DNA of 64,000 nucleotides, taken from the NCBI GenBank assembly GCA_036495195.1, contig DASXNH010000025.1, positions 18,537 to 82,536 on the forward strand, in the 5' to 3' direction. The position numbers and the translations under genes are program-made. Numbering within the stretch: position 1 is the first letter of the stretch; each line of letters starts with the position of its first letter. Positions 42,679 through 50,273 of the stretch are shown here, one piece after another. The notes beneath the pieces were generated by a model. That model was not told the origin of the DNA and made no database searches. It saw nothing but the letters and a program-made list of their open reading frames with translations. Source of the DNA: Palsa-872 sp036495195 (GTDB lineage Bacteria > Chloroflexota > Dormibacteria > Dormibacterales > Dormibacteraceae).

Positions 42679-43686
42679 GTGGACGCGGTCGAGCCGGCGC
42701 AGGTGCTCTCGGAGATCGGATACCTGCTGCGGCAAAACGAAGCTGAACGTTTTCGAGCCAAGGCTTTCGCCGCGGCCGCCTGGTCGATTGTGATCTCGCG
42801 ACCTGACCTGGAGGCGCTTCACAGAGAGAACGCGCTCACCACCATTGAAGGCGTCGGGCCCGGCATCGCCAAAGTCCTGGCCGGCCTGATCGAAACCGGG
42901 CAGAGCACCTACCTCGAGCGGCTGCGGGCAGAGATGGGGCAGCCGGCTCGCGACGACGAGTCACAGATCGACCTGAGCCAATACAAAGGAGACGTGCACT
43001 CGCACACGAAATGGAGCGACGGCAAGGCGACGATGCTCGAAATGGCGCAAGGCGCCCAGGCGATGGGGTATCGCTACCTGGGAATCACAGACCACTCGCC
43101 ACGGATCGCTGTCGTTCACGGACTCGGCGCCGAGCGCCTCTTGGAGCAATCGCGCGAGATGGCCGAGGTCCAGTCGAAGACGCGGCAAGTGACATTGCTG
43201 CAGGGGATCGAGGTCGACATCCTCGAGGACGGCGCACTCGACCTTCCCGATGCCGTTCTCGAGTTGCTCGACATCGTCATCGCCTCGCCGCATGTGAAGC
43301 TCCGCCAGGAGCCGGCCGCCATGACCGAGCGCATGCTGCGCGCCGTTTCCAACCCTCACGTGGATGTGATCGGCCATCCCACCGGGCGGCGGCCAGGTTC
43401 GCGGCCGGGCGCCGACTACGACTTCGAGTTGGTTTTCAAAGAGGCTGCCAAGCGCAAGGTTGCGCTCGAGATCGATTGCGATCCCGCGCGCATGGATCTG
43501 TCACCCGAGATGGCGCGCCTCGCCCTCGAGTGCGGATGCAACTTCACCATGGACGCCGATGCGCACGCGCCGATTGAGTTCGCCTACGTGCCGATGGCGG
43601 CCTGGATGGCGCGCCGGGCCGGTATTCCGCAGGATCGAATCCTCAACTTCCTCGATGTGGATGAGCTGACCACGGCGCTCCAGTGA
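42679..43686 (+). CDS. HhH-PHP phosphoesterase (PolX-like without polymerase domain)
   Basis: 335 residues. The N-terminal 90 residues match the helix-hairpin-helix region of family X DNA polymerases (LTTIEGVGPGIAKVLAGLIETG), and residues about 100-330 are a PHP metal phosphoesterase with DVHSHTKWSDG, GITDHS, GIEVDIL, SPHVKL, VIGHPTGR and DADAH. The nucleotidyltransferase palm of bacterial PolX, which normally lies between these parts, is missing. Likely a DNA 3'-end phosphatase/exonuclease or repair factor; this is inference. GTG start. Confidence 0.85.
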   Translation: MDAVEPAQVLSEIGYLLRQNEAERFRAKAFAAAAWSIVISRPDLEALHRENALTTIEGVGPGIAKVLAGLIETGQSTYLERLRAEMGQPARDDESQIDLSQYKGDVHSHTKWSDGKATMLEMAQGAQAMGYRYLGITDHSPRIAVVHGLGAERLLEQSREMAEVQSKTRQVTLLQGIEVDILEDGALDLPDAVLELLDIVIASPHVKLRQEPAAMTERMLRAVSNPHVDVIGHPTGRRPGSRPGADYDFELVFKEAAKRKVALEIDCDPARMDLSPEMARLALECGCNFTMDADAHAPIEFAYVPMAAWMARRAGIPQDRILNFLDVDELTTALQ

Positions 43687-43714
43687 GGTGCTGCGCCGCC
43701 ATCGAAGCGCGGAT

Positions 43715-43720
43715 TACGAT
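43715..43720 (+). promoter_or_regulatory. -10 element of the LLM oxidoreductase gene
   Basis: TACGAT on the plus strand, 8 nt before the ATG at 43729; leaderless arrangement. Confidence 0.5.
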
Positions 43721-43728
43721 CAGCAGCG

Positions 43729-44637
43729 ATGGCGAAGGTCGGGATCATGATCGAAGGCCAGGAGGGTCTCACCTGGGACCGGTGGCGTCTCATCTGCCAC
43801 GACGCGGAGGCCCTGGGCTTCGACTCGCTGCGCCGCAGCGACCACCTCTTCTCCGTGATGGGCGTGGTCGAGCGAGACGCCCTCGAATGCTGGACCTCCC
43901 TCGCTCTCGCCGCCGAGTGGACGAAAACGATCGAGTTTGGACCGATGGTGAGTCCGCTGACGTTCCGACCACCCGCGCTCCTCGCGCGGATGGCATCGGC
44001 GGTCGACATCCTGGCCGGCGGCCGCCTGATCCTTGGCGTGGGAGCCGGCTGGTACGAACGCGAGCATGTCGACAACGGCATCCCCTTCCTGACCATGGGC
44101 GGCCGCATGGACCTGCTCGAGGAGGGCATCAAGACCATCCGCGCAACCTGGGACACAGCCAACCCGAAGCCACCGCGCGGCAAGATCCCGCTGCTGATGG
44201 GCGGAAGGGGCGAGAAGCGGGCGCTGCCGATGGTCGCGCGCGAAGCGGTCGAGTGGAACCTCTCCCACATGGACGCCGATGAGTACCTGGAGAAGAAGAG
44301 GGTTCTGGACGCCGCGTGTCGCGCGATCGGTCGCGACCCGTCGAGCATTCGTCACTCGGTGATGGCGAACTTTCTCATCGGGAGGGATCGCGTCGAGGTG
44401 CGCGAGAGGGCGCTGCAGATGCGCGAGATCATCCCCAGCCTGAAGGACCTCGATGCCAACCAGATCATTGCCAAGGTTGGTGAGCGAGGACTGGCCGGCA
44501 CCGCTGATGAGATTGCGGAACAGATCAACAGGTATTCGCAGCTGGGTGTCGAGCTCTTCATGCTGCAGCACTTCCTGCTCGACGACCGCGACGCGTTGAA
44601 GCTCCTCGCGGAGGAAGTGATCCCCGCCGTCGCCTGA
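43729..44637 (+). CDS. LLM-class F420/flavin-dependent oxidoreductase
   Basis: 302-residue luciferase-like monooxygenase-fold protein: GFDSLRRSDHLFS, MVSPLTFRPPALLARMA, GRLILGVGAGWYEREH and LLMGGRGEKRALPM. Proteins of this class use F420H2 or FMN; the nearby F420 operon makes F420 plausible. Substrate unknown. It differs clearly from the fgd gene (no SDHFQPWRH motif). ATG start with TACGAT 8 nt upstream. It ends 8 nt before the convergent DUF4328 gene. Confidence 0.85.
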   Translation: MAKVGIMIEGQEGLTWDRWRLICHDAEALGFDSLRRSDHLFSVMGVVERDALECWTSLALAAEWTKTIEFGPMVSPLTFRPPALLARMASAVDILAGGRLILGVGAGWYEREHVDNGIPFLTMGGRMDLLEEGIKTIRATWDTANPKPPRGKIPLLMGGRGEKRALPMVAREAVEWNLSHMDADEYLEKKRVLDAACRAIGRDPSSIRHSVMANFLIGRDRVEVRERALQMREIIPSLKDLDANQIIAKVGERGLAGTADEIAEQINRYSQLGVELFMLQHFLLDDRDALKLLAEEVIPAVA

Positions 44638-44645
44638 CGCTGCTG

Positions 44646-45416
44646 TCAGGCCAGCTGGCCCGTCGCGATCAGCTCGTTCTTGCGGTCCTGCCGAGCCGTC
44701 ACGGCCCGTACCACGAGGATAGCCAGAACAGCCGAGCCGATCAAAAGCAAATTTCCAACGACGATCAACGAATCGCCCACCGCCACCGCGCCGGAATCCG
44801 TGTTGCTGCTGAGACGGCTGCCGATGTTGCTCACCAAGTTGCCAACCAGCCACAGGCTCCACCAGCCGATGATCACGCCCGGCACCTTCATGGCCTTACG
44901 TTCCACGACGTTGATCCAACGACGGCTCGAATCGGAGCCTCTCCACGCTTCGAGGGTTCCAGACATCGGGTGGGCCAGATTCAGGAAGGGTATGAAGCAG
45001 CGCCCGACCGCTCCGGCCGGCGACCAGCGCGGATCCCACGAACCAAGGGCGGGCATGTTGCGGACTACCCGATGAACCCACATGCAGAAGAAGACGATCG
45101 AAGGAATGAGAGTCCCGAAATAGACAACCAGCACCAGCAGGGCGCCCAGGCCAACAAGCACGGCCTGCGTGTCGGAAGCGGTCGGGGAGCCCGCCGCCGC
45201 GAAAAGAACGTTGAATGCGCCCAAGACAACCAGACCAACGATGCTGGCCAACAGGAAGATGGTCACCAGCCTCGCGCGCAGGTGGGCTGACTCGTACGGC
45301 CGCGCCCACGGCGCCGGTGGAGGCGCGACCGCGGCCGGCGCCGAGTTCGGAATCCATTCGGTTCCGTTCCAGAGCCATTTTCCGTCAGGAGAGATCTGCC
45401 CCACCGGTTGGACCAT
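44646..45416 (-). CDS. DUF2510-DUF4328 membrane protein
   Basis: 256 residues. The N-terminal SPDGKWLWNGTEWIP is a DUF2510-like short tryptophan motif; about four TM helices follow, with WVHRVVRNMPALGSWDPRW and NVVERKAMKVPGVIIGWW typical of DUF4328. Function unknown; such proteins are common in Actinomycetota. ATG start with TACGAT 8 nt upstream, divergent from the acyl-CoA dehydrogenase. Confidence 0.8.
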   Translation of the reverse strand: MVQPVGQISPDGKWLWNGTEWIPNSAPAAVAPPPAPWARPYESAHLRARLVTIFLLASIVGLVVLGAFNVLFAAAGSPTASDTQAVLVGLGALLVLVVYFGTLIPSIVFFCMWVHRVVRNMPALGSWDPRWSPAGAVGRCFIPFLNLAHPMSGTLEAWRGSDSSRRWINVVERKAMKVPGVIIGWWSLWLVGNLVSNIGSRLSSNTDSGAVAVGDSLIVVGNLLLIGSAVLAILVVRAVTARQDRKNELIATGQLA

Positions 45417-45424
45417 CTACCCGG

Positions 45425-45430
45425 ATCGTA
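45425..45430 (-). promoter_or_regulatory. -10 element of the DUF4328 gene
   Basis: TACGAT on the minus strand, 8 nt before the ATG at 45416. Confidence 0.5.
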
Positions 45431-45455
45431 TAACGACAACGGCCTGTGGTTGAAC

Positions 45456-45461
45456 TAACTT
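45456..45461 (+). promoter_or_regulatory. -10 element of the first acyl-CoA dehydrogenase gene
   Basis: TAACTT on the plus strand, 6 nt before the ATG at 45468. A second candidate, TATAAC, lies at 45429-45434. Confidence 0.4.
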
Positions 45462-45467
45462 AGAGAG

Positions 45468-46613
45468 ATGGACTTCGACCTCGGCGAAGGTGAGAAAGAG
45501 TTTCGCGACGAGGTTCGGGCCTGGCTCAAAGCCAACGCCCCGAAGAGCGACGCGGCCGAGAGCGACCACGAGACGCTCGTCGCCAACCGCCGAGCCTGGC
45601 AGAAAAAGTTGTTCGAGGCCGGCTACGTCGGCATCACGTGGCCGAAGGAGTACGGCGGTCGCGGCGGCGACTTCATGCACCAGCTGATCTTCAACGACGA
45701 GATGATCGTGGCCCAGGCTCCAGATCCGATAAACGTGATTGGCCTCGGCATGGGCGGCCCGGTGGTGATCACTCACGGAACCGAGGAACAGAAGAAGAGG
45801 TACCTTCCTCCACTTCTGTCAGCCGAGGAGATCTGGTGCCAGGGGTTCAGCGAGCCGAATGCGGGCAGCGACCTTTCCGGCCTGCAAACCCGCGCCGAGG
45901 ACATGGGCGACCACTATCTCGTGAACGGCCAGAAGGTTTGGACGACCCTCGCGCACATCGCCAAGTGGTGCATGTTGCTGACGCGCGAGCGCAAGGAAGA
46001 CAACCCGCGACATGGCCTGACCTATCTGCTGGTCGATATGGAGAGTCCTGGGGTCGAGGTGCGACCGCTAGTGCAGATCACCGGCGACGCGGAGTTCAAC
46101 GAGATCTTCTTCAAGGACGTGAAGGTGCCCAAGTCGCAGGTGCTCGGCGAGCCCGGGGAGGGCTGGGCCGTTGCGATGACGACTCTTCTGCACGAGCGGG
46201 GCACTCTCGGCATGGCGCTGGCGACGCGGGCCCAGATCACCGCGGCCGAGCTGGCCGAGCACACCCGCAAGCTGGGGCGCGGTTCGGATCCATTGGTGCG
46301 GCAGAAGGTCGCCCAGTACACGATCGAGGCGCGAGCCCTTCAGCTCAACGGGTACCGGGCGTTGACCGCCATGAAACGAAATGGAATTCCTGGCCCCGAA
46401 GGCTCGATTCTCAAGCTGATGTGGTCGGAGCTCAACCAGCGCATGGCCGAAACCGCGGTCGACGTCGCTGGCCCATCGGGCCAGGTCGGCGAAACCAGCG
46501 GTTGGAAGTACCAGTTCCTGCGCTCGCGCGCCAACACGATCGAGGCGGGTACCTCAGAGGTGCTGCGAAACATCCTCGCCGAGCGAGTGCTGGGCCTGCC
46601 ACGAAGCCGCTGA
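45468..46613 (+). CDS. Acyl-CoA dehydrogenase 1 (FadE-like)
   Basis: 381 residues. FAD/acyl-CoA motifs: WCQGFSEPNAGSDLSGLQT, NGQKVWTTLAHIA and the C-terminal ANTIEAGTSEVLRNILAERV. The GTSEVLRN segment is close to that of catalytically complete mycobacterial FadE proteins. It introduces a double bond in an acyl-CoA, probably branched or steroid-derived given its sequence type, but the substrate is not known. Followed after 13 nt by the transporter; the second dehydrogenase at 49059 may be its partner. Confidence 0.9.
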   Translation: MDFDLGEGEKEFRDEVRAWLKANAPKSDAAESDHETLVANRRAWQKKLFEAGYVGITWPKEYGGRGGDFMHQLIFNDEMIVAQAPDPINVIGLGMGGPVVITHGTEEQKKRYLPPLLSAEEIWCQGFSEPNAGSDLSGLQTRAEDMGDHYLVNGQKVWTTLAHIAKWCMLLTRERKEDNPRHGLTYLLVDMESPGVEVRPLVQITGDAEFNEIFFKDVKVPKSQVLGEPGEGWAVAMTTLLHERGTLGMALATRAQITAAELAEHTRKLGRGSDPLVRQKVAQYTIEARALQLNGYRALTAMKRNGIPGPEGSILKLMWSELNQRMAETAVDVAGPSGQVGETSGWKYQFLRSRANTIEAGTSEVLRNILAERVLGLPRSR

Positions 46614-46626
46614 TCGAGAGCGTCAG

Positions 46627-48228
46627 TTGACGGCTGTCGCCACTCGGACCCCAGAATCGGCATCTCCAGAGAAACGCGTCGACCGCGCCGTCATGGCCGT
46701 CTTCGCGGGCCTGATGCTCGGCTCGCTGATCGCCTCGCTCAACCTGACCCTCGTCGCGCCCGCCCTACCGACGATCGTGGCGGAGCTTGGCGGAATCGCG
46801 GACTACAGCTGGATCCCGATCTCAGCGATGCTCGCGTCGACGATCGTCGTGCCGATAGCCGGCAAGCTCTCGGACATCTACGGCCGAAAGCCGCTGTACA
46901 TGACCGGGATCGTCGTCTTTGCGGTCGGGTCTCTGCTGTCGGGCATTGCCCCGAACTTCTGGTTCCTGGTTTTCGCCCGCTTCGTGCAGGGCGCCGGGAT
47001 GGGATTCATCATGCCGCTGTCGCAGGCGATCATCGGCGACATCATCTCGCCACGCGAGCGCGGCAAGTACCAGGGCATGCTGGGAGCGTCCTTCGGCCTC
47101 GCATCGATTGTTGGTCCGGCCGCGGGCGGTTTCATCACCGATCACTACTCATGGCGGTGGCTCTTCTTCGTCAACCTGCCTTTCGTAGTCCTGACGTTGG
47201 TGGTGGTCGCCCTCTACATGCACGTCCCGAACGAGACGCGGAAGCATTCGATCGACGTCGCCGGCAGCGCAACCCTGTCATCGGGCATCACCGCTCTTCT
47301 CCTCGCGACGGTGTGGGGCGGAAATCAGTATCCGTGGAGCTCGTGGCAGATCATCGGTCTCTACTCCGTCGCCACGATGCTCTTGATCGCCTTCGTATGG
47401 ATCGAGACGAGAGCGCCTGAGCCGGTGCTGCCGCTCCACCTGTGGAAGAGCCGCATCTTCACCTTCTCCAACATCGCTGGGATGTGTGTGGCCATGACGA
47501 TGTTCGGCGCCATCTTCTTTCTGCCCGTGTTCGTGCAGGGAGTTACCGGCAACAGTGCGACCAACTCGGGTGCGATTCTCGTCCCGATGCTGGTGGCGAT
47601 GGTCGTCACAAGCATTGGCAGCGGCCAGCTGATGTCACGCACCGGCCGGTACAAGCTGCTGCTGCTTGGTGGCCTCGTGTTCATGGGCGGCGGCTTTGCG
47701 ATGCTTGCCACCTTCGACATCCACACGACCAACCAGACTGTCATCGAGGCGATGATCCTCATCGGTCTCGGCCTGGGCGTCACGATGCAGACCTTCACGC
47801 TGGTGGTCCAGAACTCGGTGAGCCGCACCGACATGGCGGTCGCAACATCAGCGACCCAGCTGTCGCGCTCGATGGGCTCCGCCATCGGCCTGGCCGTCCT
47901 GGGAACCATCCTTACCCAGGGCCTCACCAGCTCCCTGGCACGCTACCTTCCACCAGACGCGCTGAAGGGGTTCCAGTCTTCGACCGGAGGCGCCGGCGCG
48001 GTTTTCGATCCCAGCCAGCTCGCCCATCTACCCCCGGCCATCGCCACCGCCATCCGTCATGGGCTCTCGGACGCACTCCATCCCGTCTTCGTGGCAGGGC
48101 TGATCATCATCGCCCTCGCCTTCATTGCGACCCTCTTCATCGAGGAGCTGCCGCTGCGCCAAACGGCGCACGTGACCGCGGGGCGGGCTCGACCGGAAAG
48201 CCCCAACGAGGTGAAGTCAGCCCACTGA
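46627..48228 (+). CDS. DHA2-family (14-TM) drug/proton antiporter
   Basis: 533 residues with about 14 hydrophobic helices, TTG start. Motifs of the EmrB/QacA type: AGKLSDIYGRKPLYM in loop 2-3, RFVQGAGMGFIMPLSQAI and GMLGASFGLASIVGPAAGGFI (motif C region, written in part). It probably exports a toxic or signalling compound by proton exchange. Located between two acyl-CoA dehydrogenase genes on the same strand, probably in their transcript. Confidence 0.88.
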   Translation: MTAVATRTPESASPEKRVDRAVMAVFAGLMLGSLIASLNLTLVAPALPTIVAELGGIADYSWIPISAMLASTIVVPIAGKLSDIYGRKPLYMTGIVVFAVGSLLSGIAPNFWFLVFARFVQGAGMGFIMPLSQAIIGDIISPRERGKYQGMLGASFGLASIVGPAAGGFITDHYSWRWLFFVNLPFVVLTLVVVALYMHVPNETRKHSIDVAGSATLSSGITALLLATVWGGNQYPWSSWQIIGLYSVATMLLIAFVWIETRAPEPVLPLHLWKSRIFTFSNIAGMCVAMTMFGAIFFLPVFVQGVTGNSATNSGAILVPMLVAMVVTSIGSGQLMSRTGRYKLLLLGGLVFMGGGFAMLATFDIHTTNQTVIEAMILIGLGLGVTMQTFTLVVQNSVSRTDMAVATSATQLSRSMGSAIGLAVLGTILTQGLTSSLARYLPPDALKGFQSSTGGAGAVFDPSQLAHLPPAIATAIRHGLSDALHPVFVAGLIIIALAFIATLFIEELPLRQTAHVTAGRARPESPNEVKSAH

Positions 48229-48267
48229 GCTGACGTGCTTGCCCGCGACGATCGCAGGCAATGTATG

Positions 48268-48273
48268 CATGAT
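48268..48273 (+). promoter_or_regulatory. -10 element of the four-TM protein gene
   Basis: CATGAT on the plus strand, 8 nt before the ATG at 48282; weaker match than most others. Confidence 0.35.
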
Positions 48274-48281
48274 TCCGCTCT

Positions 48282-49046
48282 ATGGAGTCGATTTCGACTC
48301 GCGAGCCGCGGGTGCTGTGGTCGTTCTGGGTGGCTTGCGGCCTGGCAGCGACCGGCGCCATCGCGTCGATTGTGCTGGCGCCGAGCGATCTGAGCCGCGC
48401 CCTCGGAGTCGCCATTCCCTTCGCGCTCGCCGCTGTCTTGCTTGGGATCATGGCGCTGACCTACCCGCGCGGAAAATCCTGGGCGACCGCCCTCTACATC
48501 CTGGCCTGGATCGCGGTCGTCTATGGCATCCTGCGGATGATCGCGGTACCGCTTCAGCAGGCGGTGATCGGAGCGTGTCCGGTGTCGGCGGATGTGTGCG
48601 CGCCAGGTTTGTCCCGCCCCTTCGGCACGGGCGAAACCGTCGCCATCGCGGTGGGCATCATCACCGGTGCACTGGCTCTCCAGGTCGGGTTGTTCGGACT
48701 CAGGGCGATCTATCGGAGCGCTCGCAAATACGGGCCGGCGAGCTACGCAACCACTCCGCCGACCCGGGTCATTCCGACCAGAACAGAGCGTTCCCAGTCC
48801 CCGGCTGAAACCGAAACCGTGGCCACGCAACCCGGCAGCGCTCCAGAGCCTGCAGCCTCCCCCGCTCCGGCACCCTCGAAAATCCGCAAGCCGCGGGCCA
48901 AGCGGAAGGCGGCGATCGCTGTCGAACCGGCACCTGAAGCAGAGCAGGCCGAGCTCCCAGCTCATCAGGAGCCGGCCGAGCTGCCGGCGCATCAGGATGC
49001 CCCGGAGCTGCCTCCGCATTCGAGCCGGACCTCCGAGGACCCTTAG
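48282..49046 (+). CDS. Four-TM membrane protein with repetitive C-terminal tail
   Basis: 254 residues. About four TM helices (within 10-150) are followed by a Pro/Ala/Glu-rich cytoplasmic tail with a basic patch (KIRKPRAKRKAA) and a repeated E-L-P-A-H-Q motif (two copies plus ELPPH) at the C-terminus. No known domain. Its TAG stop is part of the TAGACT -10 element of the next gene. Confidence 0.6.
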   Translation: MESISTREPRVLWSFWVACGLAATGAIASIVLAPSDLSRALGVAIPFALAAVLLGIMALTYPRGKSWATALYILAWIAVVYGILRMIAVPLQQAVIGACPVSADVCAPGLSRPFGTGETVAIAVGIITGALALQVGLFGLRAIYRSARKYGPASYATTPPTRVIPTRTERSQSPAETETVATQPGSAPEPAASPAPAPSKIRKPRAKRKAAIAVEPAPEAEQAELPAHQEPAELPAHQDAPELPPHSSRTSEDP

Positions 49047-49049
49047 ACT
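49044..49049 (+). promoter_or_regulatory. -10 element of the second acyl-CoA dehydrogenase gene
   Basis: TAGACT on the plus strand, 9 nt before the ATG at 49059; it starts with the stop codon of the upstream gene. Confidence 0.5.
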
Positions 49050-49058
49050 CGACGGCGC

Positions 49059-50189
49059 ATGGATTTCGCTTTTTCCGAGGAGCAGGAGATGCTCCGCCGC
49101 TCTGCTCGCGACTTCCTCACCAAGGAATGCGGATCGAAGGTGGTCCGCAGGGCGATGGAGCAACCCGATGCTTACGACCCTGCTCTATGGAAGAAGATGG
49201 CGGGCCTCGGCTGGACCTCGCTCGGCATCCCCGAGCGGTACGGCGGGGCGGGCAGCTTCCTCGACCTGATCGTCGTGCTCGAGGAGTGCGGGCGCGCTCT
49301 GCTCCCCGGACCGTTCTTCGCCACGATGGCCCTTGCCGTGCCGGCGCTGATCGAGGCGGGAACGGAATCTCAGAAGAAAGAAGCCCTCGGCGCCATCGCC
49401 GAGGGCAAAGCACGTGCAACGCTGGCGATGACAGAGCCTTCGGGCCGATGGGATGCCGGTGGTGTGGCGCTGGCGGCGAAACCGGTGGCCGGCGGCTGGC
49501 GCCTGGACGGAGTGAAGCTGTTCGTGCCGGATGCCGAAAGCGCGGATTACATGATCGTCGCCGCGCGCACGCGAGGCGACGGCGACGAGGGCATCTCGCT
49601 GTTCCTGGTCAAGGGGCGACCCAAGGGCATGAGCATCACTCAGCTGCTGACGCTGGACATGACGAGGCGCTGGAGCGAGGTGCGTTTCGATGGGGTGCAA
49701 CTGGATGCCGATGCCCTGATGAGCGCGCCGCATAAGGGTTGGCCGCCGCTGAAACGAGCTCTCGAGTGGGCGACCGCGGCTCTGTGCGCGGAGATGGTCG
49801 GCGGCGCTCAGAAGGTGCTCGAGGATTCGACCGAGTACGCCAAGACGCGACACCAGTTCGGCAAGCCGATCGGCATCTACCAGGCCGTGTCTCACAAGCT
49901 CGCCGACATGCTCGTGCTGTCAGAGAGCGGACGCTCCGCGACTTACTACGCGGCGTGGACGGTCGAGGCTGATGCGCCAGATCGATCGCTCGCGTCCTCG
50001 ATGGCCAAAGCCTACGTCTCCGACGCCTACCGCAAGGTGGCGGGCGACGGCATCCAGGTGCACGGCGGCATCGGCTTCACGTGGGAGCACGACATGCACC
50101 TGTACTTCAAGCGGGCCAAAGCGTCAGAGGTAACCCTGGGCGATGCGACGTACCACCGTGAGCTGGTGGCGCAATCGCTCGACCTCTAA
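49059..50189 (+). CDS. Acyl-CoA dehydrogenase 2 (FadE-like)
   Basis: 376 residues of the acyl-CoA dehydrogenase fold: ERYGGAGSFLDLIVVLEE, ALAMTEPSG-like middle (ATLAMTEPSGRWD), TRHQFGKPIGIYQAVSHKLA and GIQVHGGIGFTWEHDMHLYFKRA. The C-terminal GTxxxxR segment seen in dehydrogenase 1 is replaced by ASEVTLGDATYHRE. This fits the partner subunit of actinobacterial alpha2beta2 FadE enzymes, in which one chain lacks part of the active site; that pairing is inferred. Confidence 0.87.
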   Translation: MDFAFSEEQEMLRRSARDFLTKECGSKVVRRAMEQPDAYDPALWKKMAGLGWTSLGIPERYGGAGSFLDLIVVLEECGRALLPGPFFATMALAVPALIEAGTESQKKEALGAIAEGKARATLAMTEPSGRWDAGGVALAAKPVAGGWRLDGVKLFVPDAESADYMIVAARTRGDGDEGISLFLVKGRPKGMSITQLLTLDMTRRWSEVRFDGVQLDADALMSAPHKGWPPLKRALEWATAALCAEMVGGAQKVLEDSTEYAKTRHQFGKPIGIYQAVSHKLADMLVLSESGRSATYYAAWTVEADAPDRSLASSMAKAYVSDAYRKVAGDGIQVHGGIGFTWEHDMHLYFKRAKASEVTLGDATYHRELVAQSLDL

Positions 50190-50273
50190 GGCCCGACTGT
50201 TACCAAGAATTCGCGTGTCAGCAGTTGACGCGCCCTTGTCGGAACGTTCCGCCAATTCACAGCCGCGAGCGAC

